Of a DNA stretch of 59,199 nucleotides, positions 1 to 8,378 are shown in pieces (positions within the stretch are counted from its first letter, which is position 1; the number at the start of each line of letters is the position of its first letter). Location: the NCBI GenBank assembly GCA_017542125.1, contig JAFXXU010000047.1, positions 1-59,199 of the forward strand. Reading direction: 5' to 3'. A program made the translations under genes and the position numbers. The stretch is from Ruminococcus sp. GTDB taxonomy: Bacteria; Bacillota; Clostridia; Oscillospirales; Ruminococcaceae. The notes beneath the pieces are model-generated. The model ran no database searches. It was not told where the DNA came from and saw nothing but the letters and a program-made list of their open reading frames with translations.

Positions 1-145
1 CAGATTGCCCAAATTCGACGCAGGCGGGCTGGCGCCCGGCAAGGAGAATTTGGGTAATATGACGGATAAGCCGGTCGTCAAGCAGGCTTGACACGGCAGA
101 TGGCGTGCAGAGGCGTCAGCCGCGGGTTGTGCGGTGTTGCCTTAA
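1..145. repeat. Right part of a ~219-bp intergenic repeat with terminal inverted repeats
   Basis: Bases 1-69 align without gaps to 59131-59199 (58 of 69 identical by eye). The outer end here, GTTGTGCGGTGTTGCCTTAA at 126-145, is the reverse complement of TTAAGGCAATACCGCACAAC at 59057-59076 with one mismatch. Joining the two partial copies gives an element of about 219 bases with 20-base terminal inverted repeats and no credible coding frame, like a miniature transposable element or a mobile intergenic repeat. The two copies have the same orientation. The family is not one I can name. Confidence 0.75.
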
Positions 146-174
146 TACTTCCCTGCTCCGGAGGGCTCTCTGCA

Positions 175-203
175 TTGACAGAGCCGCCCTTTTGAGTTAT
201 AAT
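175..203 (+). promoter_or_regulatory. Promoter of the purine nucleoside phosphorylase gene
   Basis: TTGACA at 175-180 and TATAAT at 198-203 with a 17-base spacer match the vegetative consensus exactly. The promoter lies just outside the repeat element. A short inverted repeat (GGCTCT at 164-169, AGAGCC at 180-185) spans the -35 box. Confidence 0.85.
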
Positions 204-240
204 AGTATAAAACGACAGACCTTTGACAGGAGGCTCAGAT

Positions 241-1278
241 ATGAAGACGTTCAATGAAAAGGAATTCTCCCCGGATGAGGAGATAGAGGATCTTTACGGC
301 CCGCCCATTGAGCCGGAGCCGATACCGGCAGAGTCCGAGCTGATAAATGATGCCCGCAACACCCAGATGGTCTACGGCCCGCCCTCCTGGTTCTCAGGCG
401 GTATGATGCCCGCAACACCCGCACCTGTCACCGACATAAATCAGCGGGACGACTACGCCAGGCTCAGGGCGCTTCTGGAAACCATCCGCTCCTACACGGA
501 TTTCGTGCCGAAGGTGGGGTTGGTGTTGGGCTCCGGGCTGGGTGATTTCGCAGATGACTGCGTCGATATCAAGGTCGCCGTGGATTATAAGGATCTGCCT
601 CAGTTCCCCCTCTCCACCGTTGAGGGGCATAAGGGGCGGTTCGTATTCGGCTATATCGGGGACGTCCCCGTGGTGGTGATGCAGGGGCGGGTACATTTTT
701 ATGAGGGCTACCCCATGCGCGACGTTGTCCTCCCCACCAGGCTGATGAAGATGATGGGCGCCGAGGCGCTCTTCCTCACCAATGCCTCCGGCGGCATAAA
801 CACCGACTTCACGGCGGGGGACTTTATGCTCATCAAGGATCATATCTCCTGCTTTGTGCCGAACCCACTTATCGGGCGCAACGTGGATGAGCTGGGTACC
901 CGCTTCCCGGATATGAGCGAGGTCTACGACGGCCAGCTCCGGGGGATAATCAAAGCCGCAGCCGATGATCTGGGCATCGAGCTCAAAGAGGGCGTCTACG
1001 TTCAGCTGACAGGCCCCTCCTTCGAGACCCCCGCCGAGATCAGGATGCTCCGAACCCTAGGTGCAGATGCGGTGGGTATGTCCACTTCTATCGAGGCGGT
1101 AGCCGGGCACCATTGCGGTATGAGGGTCTGCGCGGTGTCCTGCGTGGCGAACCTTGCCTGCGGCCTTACCGACAAGCCCCTCACCCACGCAGAGGTCCAG
1201 GAGAGTGCCGACAAGGCAGCTCCCAGGTTCAAGGCCCTTGTCACCGAGAGCATCATCCGCATAGCAAAGGCTCTCTGA
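241..1278 (+). CDS. punA: Purine nucleoside phosphorylase with N-terminal YGPP-containing extension
   Basis: The product cleaves purine (deoxy)nucleosides with phosphate to free base and (deoxy)ribose-1-phosphate in cytoplasmic purine salvage. The family is visible from GLVLGSGLGDF, a GHKGRF segment, MQGRVHFYEGYP and LTNASGGIN, as in trimeric PunA-type enzymes. I place the start at ATG 241, seven bases after AGGAGG (228-233), giving 345 residues. A TTG at 223 opens the same frame but has no ribosome site. The first ~60 residues precede the usual family start, are acidic and proline-rich, and hold two YGPP motifs (LYGPP, VYGPP); their role is unknown. The gene is monocistronic between a consensus promoter and a terminator. 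Confidence 0.93.
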   Translation: MKTFNEKEFSPDEEIEDLYGPPIEPEPIPAESELINDARNTQMVYGPPSWFSGGMMPATPAPVTDINQRDDYARLRALLETIRSYTDFVPKVGLVLGSGLGDFADDCVDIKVAVDYKDLPQFPLSTVEGHKGRFVFGYIGDVPVVVMQGRVHFYEGYPMRDVVLPTRLMKMMGAEALFLTNASGGINTDFTAGDFMLIKDHISCFVPNPLIGRNVDELGTRFPDMSEVYDGQLRGIIKAAADDLGIELKEGVYVQLTGPSFETPAEIRMLRTLGADAVGMSTSIEAVAGHHCGMRVCAVSCVANLACGLTDKPLTHAEVQESADKAAPRFKALVTESIIRIAKAL

Positions 1279-1308
1279 GCTGCTGACAAAGATAACTTAT
1301 AAAAAAAC

Positions 1309-1344
1309 AATATCCCGGCTGTGCAGCTGCACGGTCGGGATATT
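1309..1344. terminator. Bidirectional terminator
   Basis: The stem AATATCCCG (1309-1317) / CGGGATATT (1336-1344) carries an internal palindrome GTGCAGCTGCAC. A seven-A run on its left gives a strong U tract for leftward transcripts, and a weaker T-rich stretch follows on the right. It separates two convergent genes. Confidence 0.8.
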
Positions 1345-1350
1345 TCCTTC

Positions 1351-1497
1351 TCAGGCTACGAACAGCCCGAAGAGAACACAGAGTGCTCCGGCACCTATAA
1401 GGCTGAAGCCGGTCATACGGGTCTTTTGCTTCAAGGCGTAGAACACGCCGGATGCAAGGGATATCCCGCCGACTACCAGCAGAGCGGTCCTTAACAT
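1351..1497 (-). CDS. 48-residue two-helix membrane protein
   Basis: This short frame reads MLRTALLVVG and ends in FGLFVA. It has two hydrophobic segments (about residues 4-20 and 31-48) joined by a basic turn KQKTRMTG, so it should sit in the membrane as a hairpin. AGGAGG (1504-1509 as CCTCCT on the plus strand) lies six bases before the ATG, which is good support for translation. It follows pflA by 63 bases and ends at the terminator, so it is probably the last gene of that transcript. I recognise no family. Confidence 0.65.
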   Translation of the reverse strand: MLRTALLVVGGISLASGVFYALKQKTRMTGFSLIGAGALCVLFGLFVA

Positions 1498-1560
1498 ATA
1501 TATCCTCCTTTTCAGGGAATGCCTGTCTTTTCTCTATCATACCACGCCCGGGGCTCCAAG

Positions 1561-2307
1561 TCAAGAGCGGAGGCGGTCTTTGATGCCCTGCATTATGATA
1601 TCCCGGGCTTTTGCCGCAAGAGCGCTGTCAGCGGGAGGGGTGTCACCCAAGGGGTAGGGTATGCCCAGCCTCTCGTATTTCGCCTTGCCCATCGTATGAT
1701 AGGGCAGAACATCCAGGGCTTTGAGGTTTTTAAGCTCCCCCAGGAACCAGCCCAGCCTGTGCAGAGCGCTCTCGTCATCGGTGAGCCCGGGGACTACAAC
1801 GTGCCGCACCCAAAGCTCCACTCCCTGCTCTCTCAAAAAGCGTGCAAAGGCAAGGACAGCCTTGTTTGAATGCCCTGTAAGCCTGCGGTGAACCTCGTCG
1901 TCGATGTGCTTGATGTCAAGCATCACAAGGTCTGTGGCCTTGCATAATTGTACGAATTTTTGGACGGTTCTCCCGCTGCTCTCATCGAAAAGTATCCCCG
2001 AGGTATCGAGGCAGGTGTGTATGCCCCGGCGTTTGGCTTCCTCAAACAGCTCTGTAACGAAATCTATCTGCAAGAGGGGCTCGCCCCCCGTAACGGTGAT
2101 CCCGCCGTTTTTATAGAATTCCTTCCCCGACTCATACTCCGCCAGCAGGTCGGGAACGGTGCGCTCGGTGCCCTTGCGGGGTTCCCAGGTATCAGGATTG
2201 TGGCAGTAAAGGCAGCGCATGGGGCAGCCCTGCATAAATATGACGAACCGCACTCCCGGCCCGTCAACCGTGCCGAAGCTCTCGGTGGAATGGATATAGC
2301 CTGTCAT
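1561..2307 (-). CDS. pflA: Pyruvate formate-lyase activating enzyme (radical SAM)
   Basis: This radical S-adenosylmethionine enzyme installs the glycyl radical on pyruvate formate-lyase, allowing anaerobic conversion of pyruvate to acetyl-CoA and formate. The cluster-binding motif is C28-x3-C32-x2-C35 within GCPMRCLYCHNPDTW, followed by the TVTGGEPLL segment. Its 248 residues match the family. A G-rich ribosome site precedes ATG 2307. No pyruvate formate-lyase gene is in the window, so its substrate is encoded elsewhere. Another glycyl-radical enzyme as target cannot be excluded, but the short form without an extra ferredoxin domain favours PflA. Confidence 0.92.
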   Translation of the reverse strand: MTGYIHSTESFGTVDGPGVRFVIFMQGCPMRCLYCHNPDTWEPRKGTERTVPDLLAEYESGKEFYKNGGITVTGGEPLLQIDFVTELFEEAKRRGIHTCLDTSGILFDESSGRTVQKFVQLCKATDLVMLDIKHIDDEVHRRLTGHSNKAVLAFARFLREQGVELWVRHVVVPGLTDDESALHRLGWFLGELKNLKALDVLPYHTMGKAKYERLGIPYPLGDTPPADSALAAKARDIIMQGIKDRLRS

Positions 2308-2337
2308 ACGCCCGCCCCCTTTTAGCTGTGTGATATC

Positions 2338-2366
2338 ATTATACCACGGCTGCGCTCAATTTGCAA
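2338..2366 (-). promoter_or_regulatory. Promoter of pflA
   Basis: On the minus strand TTGCAA (2361-2366) and TATAAT (2338-2343) are 17 bases apart, about 30 bases upstream of the pflA start. Confidence 0.7.
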
Positions 2367-2370
2367 GACA

Positions 2371-2401
2371 AAAACGCCCGGAAGCGTGAAGCCTCCGGGC
2401 G
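2371..2401 (-). terminator. Terminator of the ABC exporter gene
   Basis: CGCCCGGA... pairs with ...TCCGGGCG, and on the minus strand the hairpin is followed by TTTTTGTC. It lies about 20 bases after the ABC gene stop. Confidence 0.8.
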
Positions 2402-2420
2402 GATGTGATTTACAGGGGGA

Positions 2421-5186
2421 TCATTCCGTTCTGAGCGCGATAACAGGGTCTTTCTTGGCTGCGATCTTCGAGGGGATAAGTCCCGCAATGAAGGTCAGCA
2501 TCATGGAGATGAGCACAAGTATCGCGGCGCCGGCCCAGGGCAGCTTGGAAAGCCCGCTGATGTCGGTAATGCTCTTGATAATGATATTGATGGGTATGTT
2601 CAGCAGCAGCGTGACTATGATACCCATAGCGCCCGCGCAGAAGCCCACGATAAGGGTCTCGGCGTTGAATACGCGGCTGATGTCCCGCTTCGAGGCACCG
2701 ATGCTTCGCAGGATACCGATCTCCTTCGTTCTTTCCAGAACGGAGATGTAGGTGATTATACCTATCATTATGGAGGATACCACCAGCGAGATAGCCACGA
2801 ATGCGATAAGGATGTAGCTGATAGCGTTGATGATGGTGGATACCGAGCTCATCAGCAGACCGATATAATCGGTGTAGGTTATCTTATCCTTCTCGCCCAC
2901 GGCGTTGTTGTAGTTGTCGATCTTCTCAACGATCTTTTCCTTGGACTCGAAATCCTTGGGATAGATGTTGATGCGGTAGGGGTCGGAGAGGTCGGAAACG
3001 CCCATTTTCAGCAGGTTGTCGTCATAGGTGGCATCGGAGCCCAGCTTCATCTGGCCGGAGAAACGCTCGAAGATATCGTTGGGCGAGAGGCCGGATTCCT
3101 TGAGCTGCTGCAGATATGCGCTGACGGTGGCCTGCTGGTCTGCGGGGAGGTTCTGAACATAAGCACTGAGCATCTCCTCGGTGACTTCAAGCTTCTTGCC
3201 CTCAGCCTTCTGCTGATCAACGTAAGCCTGCACCTGAGCCTTCTGCTCCTCGTCCTGGATAGAGGCTATATACATATCGTAGAGCTGCTCGGCAATATCT
3301 CTTTCCTCAAAGGGCATACCGGTGAATACATCAATGGTGGGATCAGCCTTCTGCTGCTTTACGATCTCGCTCTCGTTGACCTTCTCGATAAGGTGGGTCA
3401 TCAGAGCGCTCTTATATCCGATGGTACCGCCTCTGGTGGAGGTGGTGACAGCTTCGGGGTTGGGTCTTAAGATACCTACTATCGTGATATCCTCGCTGGT
3501 GCTGAGCTTGTTGACGATAAAGGCTTCATCGTCAGACTTGTCTACCCAGACGCCGTCGACCTGCTGATCGTAATAATCGGTGTTGACCAGCAGCTTGAAT
3601 TTCAGTTTCATGATATCCTCGTAGGTGAATACGGTATCCTCGCCCTTGGATTTTTCAACGCTCACGCCTGCCAGAGAGTCCCTGAGCATCTGCTTTATCT
3701 CCTCGGAATCCCTGAGGCCGAGGGTGTAGAGGGTGTAGTCATGGATGCAGTTGTTCTCGTCAACGATGAGAACGACCTCGTTATAGTTCTCGGGCATCCT
3801 GCCGTAAATAACGTCATACTGGCTCTTGAGCATATCATCGTTGTCGATGAGCTCGCTCCAGACGTTATAGTTCTGCGTACCCATGTTCATCATAGATCCC
3901 GCAGCGCCAGAAACGTTGTAGCTTACACCCATGCTGGCATACAGATCGTCGATGATGGTGGTGGGGTTGGTCTTTACCAGGCCGTTGTCAAAATCGGCGC
4001 GGTAAACGTTCAGCGGGGTCTGATAGGTGTACTTGATACTGGTGGTGAGCTCCTTGAAGCCGTTGGCATCGTCGTCCAGGAAGGACTTGAAGGATTTCAG
4101 GTTATTGGTGATGACCTGGCTCACCATAGTGTTAACAAGATTATACATCCTGTTGTTGGTATGGATCTTGCCGTCGTCGTACTTGACCTGATTGGCGGTT
4201 TCACCGGTCATACTGGTGAGCAGTTCACTGATATCAAAGGTCTGGTGCTCGATCTGGAGGGGGTAGCTGGAAAGGGTATCCTCCTGAACATGGTCGATAT
4301 AGTTCTGAACACCGCTGGAGAGCGAGAGTATCAGCGCTATGCCGATGATACCGATACTTCCCGCAAAGGCGGTGAGGATGGTGCGCCCCTTCTTGGTGAG
4401 CAGATTGTTCATAGAGAGGGAAAGTGCCGTAAGGAAGGACATGGAGGTCTTCTGCTTCTTATCCTTCTTCTCCTGTGTCTTATCCTTGATGGGCTCGACC
4501 ACGCTTGCCTCGTAGGGGTTGGAGTCGTCAGTTACCTTGCCGTCCAGCAGCTTGATGATCCTGGTGGAATACTCTTCTGCCAGGTCGGGGTTGTGGGTGA
4601 CCATAATGATCAGCTTATCCTTGGAGATCTCCTTGAGTATCTCCATGATCTGCAGGCTGGTCTGTGAGTCGAGAGCGCCGGTGGGCTCGTCTGCGAGAAG
4701 GATATCCGGGTCGTTTATCAGAGCTCTTGCAATGGCAACTCTCTGCATCTGGCCGCCGGACATCTGGTTGGGCTTCTTGTGGATCTGATCCTTAAGACCT
4801 ACCTGCTCCAGCACGTTGATGGCTCTTTCTCTTCTCTCTGCCTTTGAAACGCCCGACAGGGTCAGTGCCAGCTCAACGTTGGAGAGCACCGTCTGATGAG
4901 GTATCAGGTTGTAGCTCTGGAACACGAAGCCGATGGAGTGGTTACGGTAGGTGTCCCAGTCACGGTCCTTGAATTCCTTGGTGGAACGCCCGTTGATGAT
5001 GAGGTCGCCGCTGGTGTAGCGGTCAAGTCCGCCGATGATGTTGAGCAGAGTAGTCTTGCCGCAGCCCGAGGGGCCGAGTATCGAAACGAACTCGTTCTCG
5101 CGGAACTCAAGATCAACGCCCTTCAGCGCATGGACGGTCTCATCGCCCGTCACATAGTCCTTGACGATTTCCTTTAAACTAAGCAT
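2421..5186 (-). CDS. Fused ABC exporter: ATPase plus FtsX/MacB-type permease
   Basis: One 921-residue polypeptide joins a LolD/MacB-type ATPase to a permease. The ATPase (residues 1-~225) has Walker A GPSGCGKTT (38-46), signature MSGGQMQRVAIARAL and Walker B ILLADEPTGALD. A membrane helix follows near 265-290, then a ~480-residue extracytoplasmic region rich in Gln/Lys/Glu helices, then three helices with the FtsX-like segment LERTKEIGILRSIGASKRDI and a C-terminal IALRTE. Such proteins use ATP to drive movement of an outer domain, exporting peptides, antibiotics or lipoproteins or controlling wall enzymes. The very large outer domain and single-gene layout give no clue to the substrate. AAGGAG precedes ATG 5186. 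Confidence 0.88.
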   Translation of the reverse strand: MLSLKEIVKDYVTGDETVHALKGVDLEFRENEFVSILGPSGCGKTTLLNIIGGLDRYTSGDLIINGRSTKEFKDRDWDTYRNHSIGFVFQSYNLIPHQTVLSNVELALTLSGVSKAERRERAINVLEQVGLKDQIHKKPNQMSGGQMQRVAIARALINDPDILLADEPTGALDSQTSLQIMEILKEISKDKLIIMVTHNPDLAEEYSTRIIKLLDGKVTDDSNPYEASVVEPIKDKTQEKKDKKQKTSMSFLTALSLSMNNLLTKKGRTILTAFAGSIGIIGIALILSLSSGVQNYIDHVQEDTLSSYPLQIEHQTFDISELLTSMTGETANQVKYDDGKIHTNNRMYNLVNTMVSQVITNNLKSFKSFLDDDANGFKELTTSIKYTYQTPLNVYRADFDNGLVKTNPTTIIDDLYASMGVSYNVSGAAGSMMNMGTQNYNVWSELIDNDDMLKSQYDVIYGRMPENYNEVVLIVDENNCIHDYTLYTLGLRDSEEIKQMLRDSLAGVSVEKSKGEDTVFTYEDIMKLKFKLLVNTDYYDQQVDGVWVDKSDDEAFIVNKLSTSEDITIVGILRPNPEAVTTSTRGGTIGYKSALMTHLIEKVNESEIVKQQKADPTIDVFTGMPFEERDIAEQLYDMYIASIQDEEQKAQVQAYVDQQKAEGKKLEVTEEMLSAYVQNLPADQQATVSAYLQQLKESGLSPNDIFERFSGQMKLGSDATYDDNLLKMGVSDLSDPYRINIYPKDFESKEKIVEKIDNYNNAVGEKDKITYTDYIGLLMSSVSTIINAISYILIAFVAISLVVSSIMIGIITYISVLERTKEIGILRSIGASKRDISRVFNAETLIVGFCAGAMGIIVTLLLNIPINIIIKSITDISGLSKLPWAGAAILVLISMMLTFIAGLIPSKIAAKKDPVIALRTE

Positions 5187-5553
5187 ATTCTGTCTCCTTC
5201 CGATGATTTTTCACAGCCGATCGCAAAAACTCCGAAGCCTGCATACTTACGAGGTGGTTTTACAATTCTGTTTTTACTCGCTTTTTGCTTTATCCTCGCC
5301 GGGTGCGGCGGGGAGCGCATTTTACGCGGAGTTTTACGATCGTCTAATGATATTGCATCATACTCAGGTATTATATTCCTGCTTTTTAAACTCAATTTAA
5401 ACTTTCAGCCTGTTTTTGCCAAATCGTCAGTTTGGACTTATTTTACAAGCGGGAGGGTTATTTATTGTGGAAAAGCAACAGTTGAAATAGGGCAAAAAAT
5501 GTTGTATAATATTTGTGTATGACGAAAAATCAGAGTTCCAAAGGAGCGAACCT
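5187..5553. other. Divergent intergenic region
   Basis: This 367-base stretch separates the leftward ABC exporter from the rightward transpeptidase. The right side holds the transpeptidase promoter. A leftward TATAAT occurs at 5370-5375 with only a weak -35, so the ABC transcript may have a leader of ~175 bases; that leader contains a GC-rich hairpin (CGCCG/CGGCG near 5300). No open frame with a ribosome site was found. Confidence 0.5.
5482..5510 (+). promoter_or_regulatory. Promoter of the L,D-transpeptidase operon
   Basis: TTGAAA (5482-5487) and TATAAT (5505-5510) have a 17-base spacer. Transcription should begin near 5517, which rules out translation from the in-frame GTG at 5515 and supports ATG 5554. 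Confidence 0.85.
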
Positions 5554-7182
5554 ATGGCAGATATGACAGCTAACCCCCGTCAGGCCTCCAAGGAGGAAAT
5601 GGCGCGGAGAATAATGGAGTCGATGCAGGAAAATGAGGAACGGGAGCGCCCGAAGAAAAAGCACCCACCTCAGAAGCGCAGCGGGAGCGGGAATAATAAG
5701 TCCTCAAAGAAAAAGCCCGCCAAGAAGAAGCGTATGAGCGGCTTCAAGGCTGCGGTCATAGCATTTATAATAGTGCTGGCCATCGTGCTGATATTCCTGG
5801 CGATCGTGTATTTCCACGGCCTGCGTGAGGCGCAGGGCAAATTTCTCAAAAACACCACCATAAACGGCATCGACGTCAGCGGCATGAACGAAGCCGACGC
5901 CTACACTGCCGTCAGCGGAAAGACACGCGCAAACGACGCTATCACCATTCTGAAGATCGACGGCGGCAGGACGGAGATCCCACTCTCGGATATAGGGTAT
6001 CAGGATAATGTCAAGACGATGATATCCCAGTATATGTCCCAGCAGAACTACTATGCCTGGTTCAGCGACAGCCCCAGGGCATACCGCTTTGAGACCGCCT
6101 TCACCTATGACAGGACCCTGCTCCGGGCCGAGCTCAAGACCAGGATCGTGGATACCTCCGGCAAGGTGCAGCCCGCAGACGCATATATAAAGTATGTAAA
6201 CGGGACATTTGAGGTAGTCAAGGAGCACCGGGGCGATAAGATCGACGACACCAAGCTGGACGATCTCATCGACTTTGTTGAGAGCAAGATCAAGCTGGAC
6301 GTCTACGAGATAGATCTGGAGACCTGCGATATCTATCAGGCTCCCAAGATCTTTGCCGCAGACCTGGAGGATAAGCTCAAGGAACTGGAAAGCCTGGAGG
6401 ATGTGCTCATCAGCTTCGATTTCAATTATGAGACCACCACCCTCACCGGCACCGAGTTTATGAGCTGGGTGAGCTTTGAGGACGGCAACGCCCTCAACGA
6501 GATCACCGTTGACCGCAATAAGGCTATGGCTTATGTAGAGCGCATCGCCGAGGAATACGACACCTACAAGAAGCCCCGGAAGTTCAACTCCACCTCCAGA
6601 GGTGAGATCGTTGTCGAGCAGGGCGAGGGCTGCTACGGCTGGTGGATAGATCAGGAGAAGATGTGCGACCTGGTCATCGACCTTATCAAGAAGGGTAAGG
6701 ATACCACCGCAAAGCCTATCTACTACATAACCCAGTATTCAAACTACGAGTATGCCTGCGACCCGAAATACCGCACCAAGGATACCGACTTCGGCAATAC
6801 CTACTGCGAGGTAGACCTTGAAAAGCAGCATTTCTGGTACTACGAAAACGGCGAGATGAAGTACGAATGCGATATCGTCTCCGGTAAGGATACCGAGGAG
6901 AGAAGAACTCCCGGCGGCGTCTACAAGCTGTGGCTCAAGGAGAAGAACAAGGTTCTGACCGGCTCTACTGCCGCAGGCGAGACCTGGAACACCCCCGTGA
7001 CCTACTGGAACAATATCTCCACCTTCGGCGTCGGCCTGCACGATTCCACCTGGCGCTCGGCCTTCGGCGGAAAGGTCTATGTCTACAACGGCTCCCACGG
7101 CTGCATAAATATGCCCTATAAGGCCGCAGAGTTCGTTTATAACAATGTTCCCATCGGCACACCGGTATTCATGTACTGGTAA
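5554..7182 (+). CDS. Membrane-anchored L,D-transpeptidase (YkuD)
   Basis: This enzyme is expected to form 3-3 peptidoglycan cross-links or attach proteins to the wall on the outer face. The first ~65 residues are Lys/Arg-rich and cytoplasmic, followed by one helix (FIIVLAIVLIFLAIVYF). Two repeats of the type seen in clostridial transpeptidases (NTTINGIDVSGMNEADAY) and a YkuD domain with catalytic SHGCINMP near the C-terminus follow. The start at ATG 5554 (AAGGAG nearby) gives 542 residues. The SGNH lipoprotein follows after 46 bases, so the two form a probable envelope operon. Confidence 0.92.
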   Translation: MADMTANPRQASKEEMARRIMESMQENEERERPKKKHPPQKRSGSGNNKSSKKKPAKKKRMSGFKAAVIAFIIVLAIVLIFLAIVYFHGLREAQGKFLKNTTINGIDVSGMNEADAYTAVSGKTRANDAITILKIDGGRTEIPLSDIGYQDNVKTMISQYMSQQNYYAWFSDSPRAYRFETAFTYDRTLLRAELKTRIVDTSGKVQPADAYIKYVNGTFEVVKEHRGDKIDDTKLDDLIDFVESKIKLDVYEIDLETCDIYQAPKIFAADLEDKLKELESLEDVLISFDFNYETTTLTGTEFMSWVSFEDGNALNEITVDRNKAMAYVERIAEEYDTYKKPRKFNSTSRGEIVVEQGEGCYGWWIDQEKMCDLVIDLIKKGKDTTAKPIYYITQYSNYEYACDPKYRTKDTDFGNTYCEVDLEKQHFWYYENGEMKYECDIVSGKDTEERRTPGGVYKLWLKEKNKVLTGSTAAGETWNTPVTYWNNISTFGVGLHDSTWRSAFGGKVYVYNGSHGCINMPYKAAEFVYNNVPIGTPVFMYW

Positions 7183-7228
7183 AAGAAAAGCGGAAAACAG
7201 ATACCGCTGTTATAAAGGAGATGCAGCT

Positions 7229-8320
7229 ATGAACAAAAGAACGAGAATTGCAGCATCGGCTATGGCTGCCCTGCTGCTCTGCGCGGGATGCGCCAACGGC
7301 TCGTCCATCGCGGATAATATTTCGGCTCAGACCACTACCGCTGCCACCGCCTCGGCCTCCGAGACAGGCAGGGGCTTCGGCAGCCAGGACAATATCCCCG
7401 AGACGGTCACTGCCACGGTTTCCACGGCTGAGACCTCGGTAAGCACAGTGTCCGAAACTGAGACCGAGACCGAGACTGAAACGGAGACTGAGACCGATAC
7501 AGTCACCGAGACCGAAGCCGTTACCGAGGCCGAGACCGCGCCACCCACTACCACCACCAAGGTGACTACCACCACCAAAAAGACTACCACCACAACTACC
7601 ACTGCCGCTAAGAAGACCTCCGACGAGACAAAGAAGCAGGAGACTCCCGCTGAGGTGCCCAGCGAGCATATCGACGTTGGTGAGCAGGAGAAGCGCTACG
7701 ACTCCTTCTACAGCTCCGGGACCACAGCCTCGCTCTACAAGAATGCTGGCTTCACCCAGGAGCAGATCGAATTCATCAAGAACATCACCTTCGTGGGCGA
7801 CTCCATCTGCTCCGGCCTGAAGGTCTACAACTGGATGCCCAAGGATCAGGTGCTGGCGGAGGGCTGCGCAGCCGCAAGAAATATCTTCACCCTACACACC
7901 GATACCAACGGACAGTTCTGGTTCCATTACGGTAATCTGGTAAGCGATTTCAAGACCGTATATTCGGCGGCAAAGCCCAAGATAGTTATCTGCTCTATGG
8001 GTATGAACGACCTGAATATGGGCTCCAAGGAGGATTACTGCAACAAGTATCTCAAGCTCCTTGACTGGATGAAGTCGGTGACCCCCGATTCCAAGTTCTA
8101 TGTCTGCTCTATCACGCCCACCAATAACAGCGGCTTCTCCAACAGCAGGATCGACTCCTTCAACAGCGCTATGAAGGCCTGCCTTGCCAACACCGAGTAC
8201 GGATACATCGACATCAATACCGCACTTCGCGGCGGCAATGTCTGGGGCGGCGATGGGATACATCTCAACATCGCGCCCTACGGCACTATCCTGAAACAGG
8301 TATGCAATCAGCTTATGTAA
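7229..8320 (+). CDS. SGNH/GDSL-type hydrolase lipoprotein with Thr/Glu-rich linker
   Basis: A signal peptide with lipobox LCAGC places the protein on the outer face of the membrane. A disordered linker follows, with runs of TE dipeptides and poly-Thr/Lys (about residues 70-150), then an SGNH domain. Block I is TFVGDSICSG (catalytic Ser), block III is MGMNDLN, and block V is GGDGIHLN (Asp and His of the triad). Family members remove acetyl or acyl groups from polysaccharides, peptidoglycan or lipids. Co-transcription with the transpeptidase suggests wall polymer de-esterification, but plant polysaccharide esterase activity is equally possible. Start ATG 7229 follows AAAGGAG; 363 residues. Confidence 0.85.
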   Translation: MNKRTRIAASAMAALLLCAGCANGSSIADNISAQTTTAATASASETGRGFGSQDNIPETVTATVSTAETSVSTVSETETETETETETETDTVTETEAVTEAETAPPTTTTKVTTTTKKTTTTTTTAAKKTSDETKKQETPAEVPSEHIDVGEQEKRYDSFYSSGTTASLYKNAGFTQEQIEFIKNITFVGDSICSGLKVYNWMPKDQVLAEGCAAARNIFTLHTDTNGQFWFHYGNLVSDFKTVYSAAKPKIVICSMGMNDLNMGSKEDYCNKYLKLLDWMKSVTPDSKFYVCSITPTNNSGFSNSRIDSFNSAMKACLANTEYGYIDINTALRGGNVWGGDGIHLNIAPYGTILKQVCNQLM

Positions 8321-8327
8321 ACAGTTA

Positions 8328-8366
8328 CCGCCCGCAGAGCAGCATGGCTCTGCGGGCGGTTTTATT
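8328..8366. terminator. Terminator between SGNH hydrolase and diguanylate cyclase
   Basis: CCGCCCGCAGAGC / GCTCTGCGGGCGG forms a 13-base stem followed by TTTTATTATT on the plus strand. It lies between convergent genes and may serve both. Confidence 0.88.
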
Positions 8367-8378
8367 ATTCTATCAATG

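Noticed and set aside
3741-4667. Long plus-strand open frame opposite the ABC exporter
   Set aside because: It is a shadow frame over a well-defined protein, with no ribosome site and no family motif.
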